64,000 nucleotides of DNA from NCBI GenBank assembly GCA_035411425.1, contig DAONSX010000006.1, forward strand, positions 6,011 through 70,010, read 5' to 3'. The translations under genes and the position numbers were made by a program. The stretch's first letter is position 1; each line of letters starts with the position of its first letter. Under the pieces are notes generated by a model. That model was not told the origin of the DNA. It made no database searches and saw nothing but the letters and a program-made list of their open reading frames with translations. Of the stretch, positions 46,714-55,888 are shown piece after piece. This DNA comes from TTA-H9 sp002071415. GTDB lineage: Bacteria > Bacteroidota > Bacteroidia > Bacteroidales > TTA-H9.

Positions 46714-47247
46714 TTACTTTTTTATTTTTCGCTGGTAAAACAAAGTAACATAAAAACTCAGCAAGATGGTCATCACAGCTTGAATCCACAAAGGGGTGGA
46801 CAGGAGTTCTCCCTCTATCCATCCAAATTGATGACTTGCAAATTTCATACTATAGTAAATAGATTTGCTGATGATTATGCTCACCAATACTACCCATAAC
46901 AATTTCCATTTTTTCTCGAGGTAATATAGAAGTGAAACATTGATTAACAATTCGGTAGACAGAAGCAAGGTTTTTACGATATGAGGATGTCCACCAGCCA
47001 AATGCGAAAGAAGTGGCAAGCCTAAGGCTAAAATGAAGGTATTGGGTTTATTGGTAAAAACAAGAGCCGTGAGAACCCATATACGCATAGGGTCGATCAA
47101 GTAAAAGGGGATGCCTGTTATTTTGACCATACGGGGCATGAAACAGATAAAGGCTATGGCCGCAAAATCTACCAATAATATTGGAAAGACTGAAGACGTT
47201 GAATTGTTTAGATGGGTTGTTGCTGCAAAATTTCGATCCCTATCCAT
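46714..47247 (-). CDS. Hypothetical 5-6 TM membrane protein
   Basis: 177 residues with five or six hydrophobic segments and a basic C-terminus (FYQRKIKK). The pattern MRIWVLTALVFTNKPNTFILALGLPLLSHLAGGHP, with a Gly-His loop between helices, is somewhat like S components of ECF vitamin transporters, but no motif makes this firm. It is eight bases downstream of deoC and six upstream of the lipoprotein gene. Function unknown. Confidence 0.72.
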   Translation of the reverse strand: MDRDRNFAATTHLNNSTSSVFPILLVDFAAIAFICFMPRMVKITGIPFYLIDPMRIWVLTALVFTNKPNTFILALGLPLLSHLAGGHPHIVKTLLLSTELLINVSLLYYLEKKWKLLWVVLVSIIISKSIYYSMKFASHQFGWIEGELLSTPLWIQAVMTILLSFYVTLFYQRKIKK

Positions 47248-47255
47248 AAATGTTT

Positions 47256-48080
47256 TTATATGTTGGATTCGATAAGTGCTTTAACAAGGTGGCTTGCACC
47301 TATTCTGAATAGCTGGGGTTTTAGCCATTCAGGGCCGAGAACCTGTTCTACTAAGGTATAATATAAAATTGCCTGACTGGGTGTTTGAATTCCCCCCGCT
47401 GGTTTAAACCCAATTTTTTTACCTGTAGAATGATAGAATTCGAGGATAGTATCGCACATTACTAAGGCTGCTTCAGGGGTTGCTGCAGGCGTGATTTTTC
47501 CTGTGCTTGTCTTCAAAAATGCGGCTCCTGCTTCCATAGCTAGCAAGCCAGCTTTTCGTATGTTCCTCGTGCTTTCGAGTTCACCCGTCTCGAGGATTAC
47601 TTTTACGGGGATTTCTTTTGCTACATCGACTATGGCTTTTATTTCGTCGAATACTTCCTTGGTTTTCCCCTCTAAAAATTTTCCGCGATTGATGACGATG
47701 TCGATTTCATTGGCCCCTTCCTGGAGAGTCCATTCCACTTCGGCCAAGCGGATCGAAAAGGGGCTCTGCCCTGAAGGAAATGCGCCTGCTACGGCAACTG
47801 TGCGAATGCCAGAATCTTTTAATAAGGATTTTACAAATCGGGTAAATACAGGATAAACACAAACAGCAGCTACTTTATTAGACAATAAAAGAGCTAAAAG
47901 GCAAAGGTTACCTATACTTTGCCTATTGTCCTTTCCACCTAAAGAGGTTAGGTCGATAAACGAATAAAGTTGCTTTAAGAGGTGTGCATCTTTTTCTTTT
48001 GTACTCGCTATTGTTTTTATCTCTTCGATTCTTTCTTTGTTTTCTTCTTCAGAAAAGGGGTATATATTCAATGGTTTCAT
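47256..48080 (-). CDS. deoC: Deoxyribose-phosphate aldolase
   Basis: 274 residues. TIM-barrel aldolase that splits 2-deoxyribose-5-phosphate to glyceraldehyde-3-phosphate and acetaldehyde. The Schiff-base lysine is in AAFLKTSTGK and the second catalytic lysine in GFKPAGGI; VAGAFPSGQ and NEIDIVINRG are also conserved. It belongs to nucleoside catabolism. It lies 62 bp downstream of rseP on the same strand. The deoxynucleoside kinase gene elsewhere in the window works on the same compounds in the salvage direction. Confidence 0.95.
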   Translation of the reverse strand: MKPLNIYPFSEEENKERIEEIKTIASTKEKDAHLLKQLYSFIDLTSLGGKDNRQSIGNLCLLALLLSNKVAAVCVYPVFTRFVKSLLKDSGIRTVAVAGAFPSGQSPFSIRLAEVEWTLQEGANEIDIVINRGKFLEGKTKEVFDEIKAIVDVAKEIPVKVILETGELESTRNIRKAGLLAMEAGAAFLKTSTGKITPAATPEAALVMCDTILEFYHSTGKKIGFKPAGGIQTPSQAILYYTLVEQVLGPEWLKPQLFRIGASHLVKALIESNI

Positions 48081-48142
48081 TTTTCGAGGTTTTTAGTAAT
48101 TTCAATTTCCAACTTTAAGAAATGTCATCGATTGGAATCAGA

Positions 48143-49456
48143 TTATCTAAGGATTCTCATGATGTCGTTACCTATAGCAAATACCATAATCCCCAAAAGA
48201 ATAATCATACCAGCGATTTGAGCATATTCGAGGACTTTTTCGCTGGGTTTGCGGCGAGTTACTATTTCGATGAGCAAGAAAAGTACATGTCCGCCATCGA
48301 GAGCGGGGATAGGGAGGATATTCATGAAGGCGAGGATAAGCGAAAGCAGGCCTGTAATGTACCAAAATTTTGCCCAGATCCATTGAGAGCCATAGATTTG
48401 GGCTATGCCAATAGGCCCTTGAAGGCTGTCGCTGGCTTTTTCCTCACCGCTGATGATTTTCCCAAGGCCCTTGATATTGGCCGAAAGCATATCCATAGCG
48501 TCCTTATAGCCATAAGAAAGGGCTTTCCCAAAACTATAAGGTGCCTGTGCATAAGGTATGGAAGCCAAAATACCAATAATACCCGATGAATCGACTGTGA
48601 GTTGCATGTTCAGAGTGTCGTTTCCTCTTAGTGTTTGAATTGCTACCAGACGACCTGCAGAATTAGTGATCAGTTCCTTGAATTGCCCGTAAGATTTTAT
48701 TTCTATAGAGTCGATTTTGAGAATCTTGTCAGACTTTGTTAAACCTGCATTTGCCGCAGGCAATCCGGGGAAAACGCTATCTATACGAAACGGAAAGTTG
48801 AGAGGTTCGATGAATCTTACGCCACGGCTACTGGCTTCACGACGGTAGAAATCTTCCGGGATCTCGATGGTAATAATTTTACCGTTTCGTTCTACTTCGA
48901 AAGTGCTGCCGAAGAGCAAGTCGACTGAATGTACATCTTTGAAGCGCTCAACGGGTTTGCCATTGATGCGTAGGATTTTGTCGCCGGCCTCGAAACCAAT
49001 TTCTTTGCCTTTTGCCGAGGCATATATCCCATCTTTATTTATTTCATTCAAAGGGAGATATGATTTTTCATAATGTAAAAGTGTGAAGCCAAATATGAGG
49101 ATACCCAAGATAAGATTGACGAAAACACCTGCGAGCATTACAATGAGGCGCTGCCAGGCAGGTTTTGAACGAAATTCCCAGGGTTGTGGAGGAGATTTCA
49201 GTTGTTCCTTATCCATTGATTCGTCGATCATGCCGGCAATCTTTACATAGCCACCCAAAGGAAGCCATCCCACACCATACTCGGTTTCCCCTTTCTTGAA
49301 ACTGAATAATTTGAAGTTTCCGGCGTCAAAAAACAAATAAAATTTTTCTACTCTGATTTTGAAAGCGCGGGCCGCAAGAAAATGACCTAACTCATGAAGG
49401 ATCACTAAAATACTGAGACCTAAAATGAGCTGACCGGTCATGATAAGAATATTCAT
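48143..49456 (-). CDS. rseP: RIP metalloprotease RseP (site-2 protease)
   Basis: 437 residues. The zinc site is HELGH near residue 21 in the first membrane helix, with the third ligand in the C-terminal NILPIPALDGGH. One or two PDZ domains lie between (about residues 115-285, with LRINGKPVERFKDV and VFPGLPAANAGL). It cuts membrane-bound anti-sigma factors and leftover signal peptides inside the inner membrane. It is immediately downstream of dxr, a conserved neighbourhood in many bacteria. Confidence 0.95.
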   Translation of the reverse strand: MNILIMTGQLILGLSILVILHELGHFLAARAFKIRVEKFYLFFDAGNFKLFSFKKGETEYGVGWLPLGGYVKIAGMIDESMDKEQLKSPPQPWEFRSKPAWQRLIVMLAGVFVNLILGILIFGFTLLHYEKSYLPLNEINKDGIYASAKGKEIGFEAGDKILRINGKPVERFKDVHSVDLLFGSTFEVERNGKIITIEIPEDFYRREASSRGVRFIEPLNFPFRIDSVFPGLPAANAGLTKSDKILKIDSIEIKSYGQFKELITNSAGRLVAIQTLRGNDTLNMQLTVDSSGIIGILASIPYAQAPYSFGKALSYGYKDAMDMLSANIKGLGKIISGEEKASDSLQGPIGIAQIYGSQWIWAKFWYITGLLSLILAFMNILPIPALDGGHVLFLLIEIVTRRKPSEKVLEYAQIAGMIILLGIMVFAIGNDIMRILR

Positions 49457-49519
49457 AAAATTTTGTGGTATTGATTTTTAATTTATTACATTCAATTAAC
49501 AAACATCGAGCCTAATGGT

Positions 49520-50671
49520 TTATAAAAATCCTTGAGCTACTTCTCTGGTTATTCTGTCCGTTTCGATGAGTTGCGAAAGATCGGGCGACGAAATAAAATC
49601 TATCATGTTCATACATTTTTCGATGATTACTGGCATTCGCAGAAAAGGGATGCGATGTTGAAGGAAAGCTTCAACGGCTATTTCGTTGGCAGCATTGAGA
49701 ATGCAAGGCATATTTCCTCCCTGATGCAAGGCTTCGAAGGCGAGTATTAGATTTCTGAAAACATGGGTATTGGGTGCTTCGAAAGTGAGTGGAGAATTTC
49801 TGATAAAGTCGAAACGCTGAAATGACGAGGGTAGCCGTTCAGGGTAGGATAGAGCGTACTGAATGGGCAAACGCATATCGGGTATGCTCATCTGAGCCTT
49901 TATTGAACCATCCACAAATTGTACCATAGAATGGATTACGCTTTGGGGATGAATGATTACTTCGATTTGGTTTGGATTCAGATGAAACAGCCATCTGGCT
50001 TCGATTACTTCAAGGCCTTTATTCATCAATGTAGCCGAATCGACCGAAATTTTAGGACCCATGTTCCATGTGGGATGGTGTAAGGCATCTTCGGGTTTCA
50101 CATTTTGCAACCTTTCGAGACTCATCCCTCTGAATGGGCCACCAGAACCCGTAAGGATGATTTTTTCAACCTTATTCGGTTTTTCGCCCTCGAGACATTG
50201 AAAAATAGCCGAATGTTCAGAATCGATAGGGAGAAGATCTACCTGGAGAGATTTTAGGCGGTTCATAACCCATTCGCCTGCCACCACAAGCGTTTCCTTA
50301 TTGGCCAAGGCAATATGTTTTTTTGCTTCTATGGCTGCTATCACCGACCGAAGGCCTGCAAAACCGACGATAGCTGATACTACCATGTCAATTTCGGGCA
50401 TTGCAACAACTTCTGCCAGCGCATTTTCACCGGCAGCCACATCGATGTGATCCTGTTCGAAGGCCTGTCGCAGCACTTCAAAATCACTTGATTTGGCAAC
50501 AGCAACCACTTTGGGTCTGAATTCCTTTGCCTGCGATACCAGAGCCTTCGAAAATCCTTGAGCAGCCAATATTTCCACCACAAAACTCTGAGGATGTTCC
50601 CGAACTACATCGAGGCATTGACGACCAATGCTTCCTGTACAACCAAGTATAGCCAAGTGTTTGGGATTCAT
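49520..50671 (-). CDS. dxr: 1-deoxy-D-xylulose-5-phosphate reductoisomerase
   Basis: 383 residues. NADPH-binding GCTGSIGRQ at the N-terminus, NKETLVVAGE, the metal/substrate segment LLPIDSEHSAIFQCL and GSGGPFRG, then HPTWNMGPKISVDSATLMNKGLEVIEA. It makes 2-C-methylerythritol-4-phosphate in the non-mevalonate isoprenoid pathway, needed for undecaprenyl phosphate and quinones. Its ATG shares one base with the stop of the upstream M23 peptidase gene, so translation is probably coupled. Confidence 0.96.
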   Translation of the reverse strand: MNPKHLAILGCTGSIGRQCLDVVREHPQSFVVEILAAQGFSKALVSQAKEFRPKVVAVAKSSDFEVLRQAFEQDHIDVAAGENALAEVVAMPEIDMVVSAIVGFAGLRSVIAAIEAKKHIALANKETLVVAGEWVMNRLKSLQVDLLPIDSEHSAIFQCLEGEKPNKVEKIILTGSGGPFRGMSLERLQNVKPEDALHHPTWNMGPKISVDSATLMNKGLEVIEARWLFHLNPNQIEVIIHPQSVIHSMVQFVDGSIKAQMSIPDMRLPIQYALSYPERLPSSFQRFDFIRNSPLTFEAPNTHVFRNLILAFEALHQGGNMPCILNAANEIAVEAFLQHRIPFLRMPVIIEKCMNMIDFISSPDLSQLIETDRITREVAQGFL

Positions 50672-51552
50672 TAGAATGCTATGTAATTTTTAGGGTCAAT
50701 TGCCGTACCATTATACCAGAGCTCGAAATGAAGATGTGTCCCCGTGCTGAGTACACCTGTAGAACCCGCAATTGCAATGGGCTCACCCGCCTTGACAATA
50801 TCACCTTGCTTGCGCAGTAAAGATGAATTGTGCATATAAATAGAAACTACATTCGATATATGTTGTATAGTAATGGTATATCCAGTCTCTATATTCCATC
50901 CTGCCTGAATGACTGTGCCATCGAGTATAGCTTTTACTGTTTCACCCTCGGCAGTTGCAATATCTACACCAAAATGCCCATGCCCCGGATCAAAATGTGA
51001 AGTTAGATAACCATTTACAGGTCTGAAAAAATTGAACGACGAAATATATGAACTCTTTATTATAGATGTTGAATATCCAGGCTTCAACCCATACTTGTCC
51101 TGATTTTCCACCTCCTTGCGCAATATTGAATCCTCAGGTATTCTGGTATCGTCTATCTTCGAATAATCGTGCTTTTGAATAGTGCTGTCGGCAGCCTTAC
51201 GTAAAGGAACATTACCCGTAAGCACTCTTTGAATATTTTCCAGGTAAGTTGCTCTTTGATCGAGTAAAAGTTCGAGTGAATCAGCCCGTAAAGTAAGTTC
51301 GTAAACCTGACGACTAAGATCGGGATTGCTGTATCCAGGAATATATTCTTTGAGAGAAGTAAAGGCAATTAGATAGGTGGTGAGAAAAATAAGACCAATG
51401 ATAAGAATACCCAAAGTAATAAACACATTGAGGCGCGATAGCTTGAAGCTGAATTTCTCCTCGAAGGTTTCGGCATCCTGAATAACTAATCTATACTTTG
51501 ATTTAATATTCCGGAAAAGAACAGTCCTTATGTTTTTAACATTGATATGCAT
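50671..51552 (-). CDS. M23 family (LytM/NlpD-type) membrane-anchored peptidoglycan hydrolase
   Basis: 293 residues. One membrane helix (about residues 35-60), a coiled-coil stretch (about 75-115) and a C-terminal LytM domain: HFGVDIATAEGETVKAILDG (zinc H-x3-D), then HISNVVSIYMHNSSL and THLHFELWYNG. All zinc and catalytic positions are kept, so it is probably an active endopeptidase facing the periplasm. It starts a minus-strand run with dxr and rseP. A -7 element at 51672-51679 gives a leader of about 113 nt. Confidence 0.92.
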   Translation of the reverse strand: MHINVKNIRTVLFRNIKSKYRLVIQDAETFEEKFSFKLSRLNVFITLGILIIGLIFLTTYLIAFTSLKEYIPGYSNPDLSRQVYELTLRADSLELLLDQRATYLENIQRVLTGNVPLRKAADSTIQKHDYSKIDDTRIPEDSILRKEVENQDKYGLKPGYSTSIIKSSYISSFNFFRPVNGYLTSHFDPGHGHFGVDIATAEGETVKAILDGTVIQAGWNIETGYTITIQHISNVVSIYMHNSSLLRKQGDIVKAGEPIAIAGSTGVLSTGTHLHFELWYNGTAIDPKNYIAF

Positions 51553-51671
51553 AATTCAATCTGCTACCAGGAATATTCCCTGAATCCTCAAAGCCATCAG
51601 TTTTAAAGCAATGAATAACTTAATTCTATCTGTAAATACTTGTATGAGAATGCAAGTGATTTAATTGGCCG

Positions 51672-51679
51672 CAAATTTA
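51672..51679 (-). promoter_or_regulatory. -7 promoter element (TAAATTTG) for the M23-dxr-rseP run
   Basis: Exact TAnnTTTG on the minus strand upstream of the M23 peptidase gene. Confidence 0.45.
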
Positions 51680-52094
51680 ATGATAAACACTCTACGTTCC
51701 ATTTTGTGATTTATCAGCATGAATTCCCCCAATCGACACGGAAGGCAAACTGGAATTCTGAAGCATTGAATTTCTTATCGATGATGTTATTATTGGTGAT
51801 AACCTACTTCTGTTATGTACAATGTTTTTTATCAATCAGATAACATTGTAATTCGTCCAGAAAACTAGCAAGCTAATTCTCATTGCCGATAATTTAGCCT
51901 TCAACGATGGTTTATCGATCTTTCGGTAGATATCACGGATGGTTTTTACTGTTTTAACAGTCGACTTTGAGGGTTTTCCCTTTTGGTTAGTAAAGAGAGG
52001 TAGCGGTTTTACAATAAAGAATCACCATTTATCGGCCAAGGAGGTAAAATTGAGAGTTAAAGTGGCAATGTTTCACCAAACCAAGGAAATGAAA
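51680..52094. other. Gene-free spacer between the M23 run and porW/sprE
   Basis: About 415 bp, AT-rich. A 67-codon frame (51640-51843) is hydrophobic but has no homology-like pattern and is not accepted. Nothing else seen. Confidence 0.45.
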
Positions 52095-52102
52095 TAATTT
52101 TG
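52095..52102 (+). promoter_or_regulatory. -7 promoter element (TAATTTTG) for porW/sprE
   Basis: Exact TAnnTTTG; predicted leader of about 44 nt to the TTG start at 52153. Confidence 0.5.
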
Positions 52103-52152
52103 CATCTTCGAAGTTATTCAATATACGTTAATTTCCAGAAAAACCGATTATT

Positions 52153-54825
52153 TTGAAAAGTAAAAACTTCATACCCAAAGGTATAATCATTTTTCTTTGG
52201 ATTGTTACAATTATTATTCCTACGGGCTGTTCGAATAAGAAAAACACGTTTAGCCGCAGAGTTTATCACAATCTTACGGCTCATTACAATACGTGGTGGA
52301 ATGGGAATGAGAGTTTGAAAGAAGCCATCAAGGATCTGGAAAAGAATGCAAAGGATAATTATACCGAGGTGCTTCCCGTTTATAAGTTGGGATCAAAGAA
52401 GGAGGCAACTGCTATTAATTCGAAAGCCGATCGAGCCATCGAAAAGGCTTCAAAGGTTATACAGAATAACAGCATGTATTTCAATAAAAAAGAATATAAC
52501 CGATGGATAGACGACAGTTATATGATGATAGGGAAGGCATATTTTTACAAGCAGGATTATGCCTCAGCTCGAAGGACTTTCGAATTTATCCTCACCCGTT
52601 ATAAAGATTCTCCTCTGATTCCAGAAATTTATCTTTGGTTAGGATTAACCAACAATCAAATGGAGCAATTTTCGCGCTCTGAAGCTGAATTGGAGAAATT
52701 TCGTATGCTTTCGGCTCGAAAAACCATGCCACGCAGTATGATGTTATTCTACAACAAAGTTTTAGCCGATTTCTACCTAAAACAGAATAGAACAGAGGAG
52801 GCCATCAAAACCCTTCATATTGCCACGGATTTAAGCCGAAAAAAATCTGACAAGACACGTCTTCATTTCATTTTGGGACAGTTGTATATGGGAAAGAACG
52901 ATCTTATCAAGGCCTTTCAAATGTTTCAGGAAGTCATTAAACGGACTCCTCCTTACGACATGCAGTTTGCGGCACAGCTCAATCTTGCCCGCTGTTTCGA
53001 TGTAGCTTCGGGTGAAGCCGAAAAGCTCGAAAAGATGCTTCAAAACATGTTGAAGGAAGAGAAAAATAAATTTTATCAAGACCAAATTTATTATGCTCTG
53101 GCTGAGATAGCCTTAAAAAAGGGAGACCGTACTGCAGCAATCGAAAATCTTCGCCTTTCGGTAGCTAAGAGTAAAGATAATGATTTTCAAAGGGTTCAAT
53201 CCTCATTGACTTTAGCCGACCTGTATTTCGAGAAGCCTGATTATTTTTGCTCACAAGCTTATTATGACACTGCTTTGCAGGCCTTGCCCAAAGATCATCC
53301 CACTTATGAGGCTTTGCAAAAGAAATCTCAGGTTCTTACCGAATTAGTAAGCAACCTTACAGTAGTACAAACCGAAGATAGCCTCCAGCGTTTGGCTCAA
53401 ATACCCGAAAATGAACGTTTGAAAATCATCGATGGCATTATTGCAAAGTATGCCGAAGAAGAAAAGAAAAAACAAGAAGAAGAAATGCTTCGCCAGAGCG
53501 ACCTTACCATGCTGGGGCAAGGCAATATTCAGCGCCAGATGGACCCTTCGGGCGCCTGGTATTTTTATAACCCTTCGGCTATAAGCCTCGGTTTTACTGA
53601 ATTCAAAAGGAAATGGGGCAACCGAAAGCTCGAAGACCTTTGGAGACTCAGCAACAAACAAATAACCACTGCGTGGGAAGAAGAACAAACTATGGCCTTT
53701 TCCGATTCAGTGGCTAATGACAGCCTGTTGGTAAAGATTTCTACCGATCCCTTGAAGCGCCAAACTTATTTGCAAAACCTTCCATTAACACCCGAAAAAC
53801 TTCGTCAAAGCAACCAGAATATTATCGAAGCGCTTTTCAACGCAGCCTTCATTTATCGCGAAGGATTGCTCGATATGGTAAATGCCGAAAAAACCTTCGA
53901 GGAATTGGTAGAACGTTTCCCTGATACCAGTTTAAACAAACATTATTTGCTTGGTTGTTACCAATTGGTAGTGATTAACGAAAAGCTTGAGAATCAGTCA
54001 AAAGCCGATCATTACCGTAATATTCTGATTACGAACTATCCTACTACCGATTATGCCAGAATTTTAGGCGACCCGGGTTATGCTCATGAGATTGAAAGGA
54101 AAAATAATATCGTCAACGAATTTTATTCGAATACTTATCAAGCTTATCGATCGGGCCAATATTATCTGGTAGTAATGAATTGCGATGAGGCAGCCAGCAG
54201 GTTTCTCAATCATCCTCTTTTGCCGAAATTCGAATTTTTAAAGTCATTAGCTATTGGAAAAATTGACGTAATCGATTCGTTGGCGGTCAATCTGCAACGT
54301 TTTATCATGCATTATCCTAAACACGAACTTGCTGCTCATGCTCGCAACATTCTCGATAAACTCTCCAAATTGGACCCTTCGATTACCTCAAGAATTCAAC
54401 TATCCGGTGATAGTATATCTCTGGGTACATCTGCCGAACCTCCAAAAACGCCTTATCTGGTCGAAACACAAAGCGATCATTTTGTACTGCTTATGGTTAA
54501 TCCTCTACAAACCGATATCAATGCATTGAAAATCAGGATTGCCGATTTTAACGAACGAGCCTTTCGCCTCGAAAATTTTTATACTTCAGATATTTTGCTT
54601 AACGACACTTTGCAGATCATCAGCATTGGTGTCTTTAAGAATGCTTCGAAGGCCATGGATTATTATCACCACATTCTGGATAATGAGTATGTTTTCTCGA
54701 TGTTGAAAGAGAAATTCCACGAAACATTCGTTATTTCCACGAAAAACTATCAAACCTTTTATCAGGATAGAGATATTTCAAAATATAAGTCTTTCTTTAA
54801 TAAGGAATATCTGAAGAAAAATTAA
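52153..54825 (+). CDS. porW: Type IX secretion lipoprotein PorW/SprE (TPR)
   Basis: 890 residues. The start is TTG at 52153; no in-frame ATG precedes the signal peptide. The signal ends IIPTGC, a lipobox. The N-terminal NTFSRRVYHNLTAHYNTWWNGNESLKEA block is the hallmark of SprE/PorW, followed by many TPR units (KAYFYKQDYASARRTFEFIL, then ALAEIALKKGDRTAAIENLRLS). The charged stretch EEEKKKQEEEML is near residue 435. PorW/SprE is an outer-membrane lipoprotein needed for T9SS secretion and gliding in studied species. Here it would serve the giant cargo protein encoded about 35 kb away. Confidence 0.9.
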   Translation: MKSKNFIPKGIIIFLWIVTIIIPTGCSNKKNTFSRRVYHNLTAHYNTWWNGNESLKEAIKDLEKNAKDNYTEVLPVYKLGSKKEATAINSKADRAIEKASKVIQNNSMYFNKKEYNRWIDDSYMMIGKAYFYKQDYASARRTFEFILTRYKDSPLIPEIYLWLGLTNNQMEQFSRSEAELEKFRMLSARKTMPRSMMLFYNKVLADFYLKQNRTEEAIKTLHIATDLSRKKSDKTRLHFILGQLYMGKNDLIKAFQMFQEVIKRTPPYDMQFAAQLNLARCFDVASGEAEKLEKMLQNMLKEEKNKFYQDQIYYALAEIALKKGDRTAAIENLRLSVAKSKDNDFQRVQSSLTLADLYFEKPDYFCSQAYYDTALQALPKDHPTYEALQKKSQVLTELVSNLTVVQTEDSLQRLAQIPENERLKIIDGIIAKYAEEEKKKQEEEMLRQSDLTMLGQGNIQRQMDPSGAWYFYNPSAISLGFTEFKRKWGNRKLEDLWRLSNKQITTAWEEEQTMAFSDSVANDSLLVKISTDPLKRQTYLQNLPLTPEKLRQSNQNIIEALFNAAFIYREGLLDMVNAEKTFEELVERFPDTSLNKHYLLGCYQLVVINEKLENQSKADHYRNILITNYPTTDYARILGDPGYAHEIERKNNIVNEFYSNTYQAYRSGQYYLVVMNCDEAASRFLNHPLLPKFEFLKSLAIGKIDVIDSLAVNLQRFIMHYPKHELAAHARNILDKLSKLDPSITSRIQLSGDSISLGTSAEPPKTPYLVETQSDHFVLLMVNPLQTDINALKIRIADFNERAFRLENFYTSDILLNDTLQIISIGVFKNASKAMDYYHHILDNEYVFSMLKEKFHETFVISTKNYQTFYQDRDISKYKSFFNKEYLKKN

Positions 54826-54855
54826 GGATTTCGATAAAATCAGTGATTTTTAGTG

Positions 54856-54863
54856 TAAATTTG
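54856..54863 (+). promoter_or_regulatory. -7 promoter element (TAAATTTG) for the bactofilin gene
   Basis: Exact TAnnTTTG; predicted transcription start near 54870, only seven bases before the ATG. Confidence 0.45.
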
Positions 54864-54876
54864 AAAAAAATATACT

Positions 54877-55257
54877 ATGGCTAAAAATACTATTATAGAG
54901 AGCCCCATTGTGAATATCATCGGTTCGATGACATCTATCGAAGGCGATGTGAGCTGTGGAGGCGATATTCGTATCGAAGGTCAATTAAAGGGCAAACTCG
55001 AATGCAAAGGCAAAGTCGTGATTGGGGAATCGGGAGTCGTAGAAGGGGAGATATATTGCCGCAATGGTGATTTTGCCGGGAAAATCAAAGGAAGCGTCAA
55101 TACTTCCGAACTCTTAACCTTAAAATCAACCGTTGTGCTTCAAGGAGATATTACTTGTAGTAAATTGGCTATAGAACCTGGTGCGCGTTTTAGTGGGAAA
55201 TGCACCATGGAGCTTCCCGAAAACGTTCAAGCCGCTGGCCAAAATGAAAAAGAATGA
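54877..55257 (+). CDS. Bactofilin (polymer-forming cytoskeletal protein)
   Basis: 126 residues, one bactofilin domain (about residues 12-115) made of short beta-helix turns: GSMTSIEGDVSCGGDIRIEGQLKG, VVIGESGVVEGEI, AGKIKGSVNTSELLTLKS, VVLQGDI. Bactofilins polymerise without nucleotide at the inner membrane and guide cell-shape or envelope enzymes. Its end overlaps atpZ by 14 bases. In many Bacteroidota this pair precedes the F-type ATP synthase genes, which do not follow here. Confidence 0.92.
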   Translation: MAKNTIIESPIVNIIGSMTSIEGDVSCGGDIRIEGQLKGKLECKGKVVIGESGVVEGEIYCRNGDFAGKIKGSVNTSELLTLKSTVVLQGDITCSKLAIEPGARFSGKCTMELPENVQAAGQNEKE

Positions 55258-55498
55258 TATTAAACCCTCACTGTTCAACTACGCCAAATACTCTTCACTT
55301 GCTTTTCAAATGCTTGTGGTCATCCTTATTGGTGTTTTGGGTGGAATAAAACTCGATCAATATCTGCAATTGAAGTTCCCGGTCTTTACTATCCTGTTTT
55401 CGATTGCAGCAGTGTTCATAGCTACTTATTTAGGCATGAAGGACTTCATAAAACGACCTCCCAAACCTTCTCAAAAAATTGATCATAATGACGAATGA
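55244..55498 (+). CDS. AtpZ/AtpI family protein
   Basis: 84 residues from ATG 55244, which overlaps the bactofilin stop by 14 bases; an earlier in-frame start at 55181 lies deep in the bactofilin gene. Two membrane helices (SSLAFQMLVVILIGVLGGIKLDQYL and VFTILFSIAAVFIATYLGMKDFI) match the AtpZ family, small partners of ATP synthase thought to help cation uptake or c-ring assembly. The gene overlaps the next one by 11 bases. Confidence 0.87.
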   Translation: MKKNDIKPSLFNYAKYSSLAFQMLVVILIGVLGGIKLDQYLQLKFPVFTILFSIAAVFIATYLGMKDFIKRPPKPSQKIDHNDE

Positions 55499-55877
55499 GT
55501 TCAAACATTATTTGCGCAAATTAATAATCCTTTCTGTATTTCTGGCTATACTTGGTACTATATTGAAGTTTGTACTTCCCAAAGGCATTATTACACCGGC
55601 CATGCCTTTTATCCTTATCTTTTTTATGGCTCATACGCTGGTTTATAATAATATGGCAGTGAAAATGATTCATCAAAACCCTAAAAAATTTGTCAATTTT
55701 TATATGCTTTCTACTGTCGGCCGGTTGATTTTATTCGTGTTGCTACTTGTCCTCTATGCCTTTCTTGTCCCAAAGGATTTCAAGGCCTTCACCGTATGCT
55801 TCTTCATTTTTTACTTGATTTACACTTTTTTTGAACTTTCTACCCTTTTGCCTCAGCTTCGCAAGAAAAAACCATAA
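55488..55877 (+). CDS. AtpI-like membrane protein
   Basis: 129 residues from ATG 55488. Four hydrophobic segments (for example LIILSVFLAILGTILKFV, LILFVLLLVLYAFLV) and a basic end. Its place right after atpZ and its size fit the 'ATP synthase subunit I'-like proteins of Bacteroidota atp loci, but no decisive motif is seen. The usual next genes (atpB, atpE, atpF) are absent; a QueD-type gene follows after 11 bp. Confidence 0.75.
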   Translation: MTNEFKHYLRKLIILSVFLAILGTILKFVLPKGIITPAMPFILIFFMAHTLVYNNMAVKMIHQNPKKFVNFYMLSTVGRLILFVLLLVLYAFLVPKDFKAFTVCFFIFYLIYTFFELSTLLPQLRKKKP

Positions 55878-55888
55878 GTATTGTCGCG

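Noticed and set aside
51640..51843. 67-codon frame in the gap before porW
   Set aside because: No domain pattern, and it runs across the minus-strand promoter of the M23 gene.
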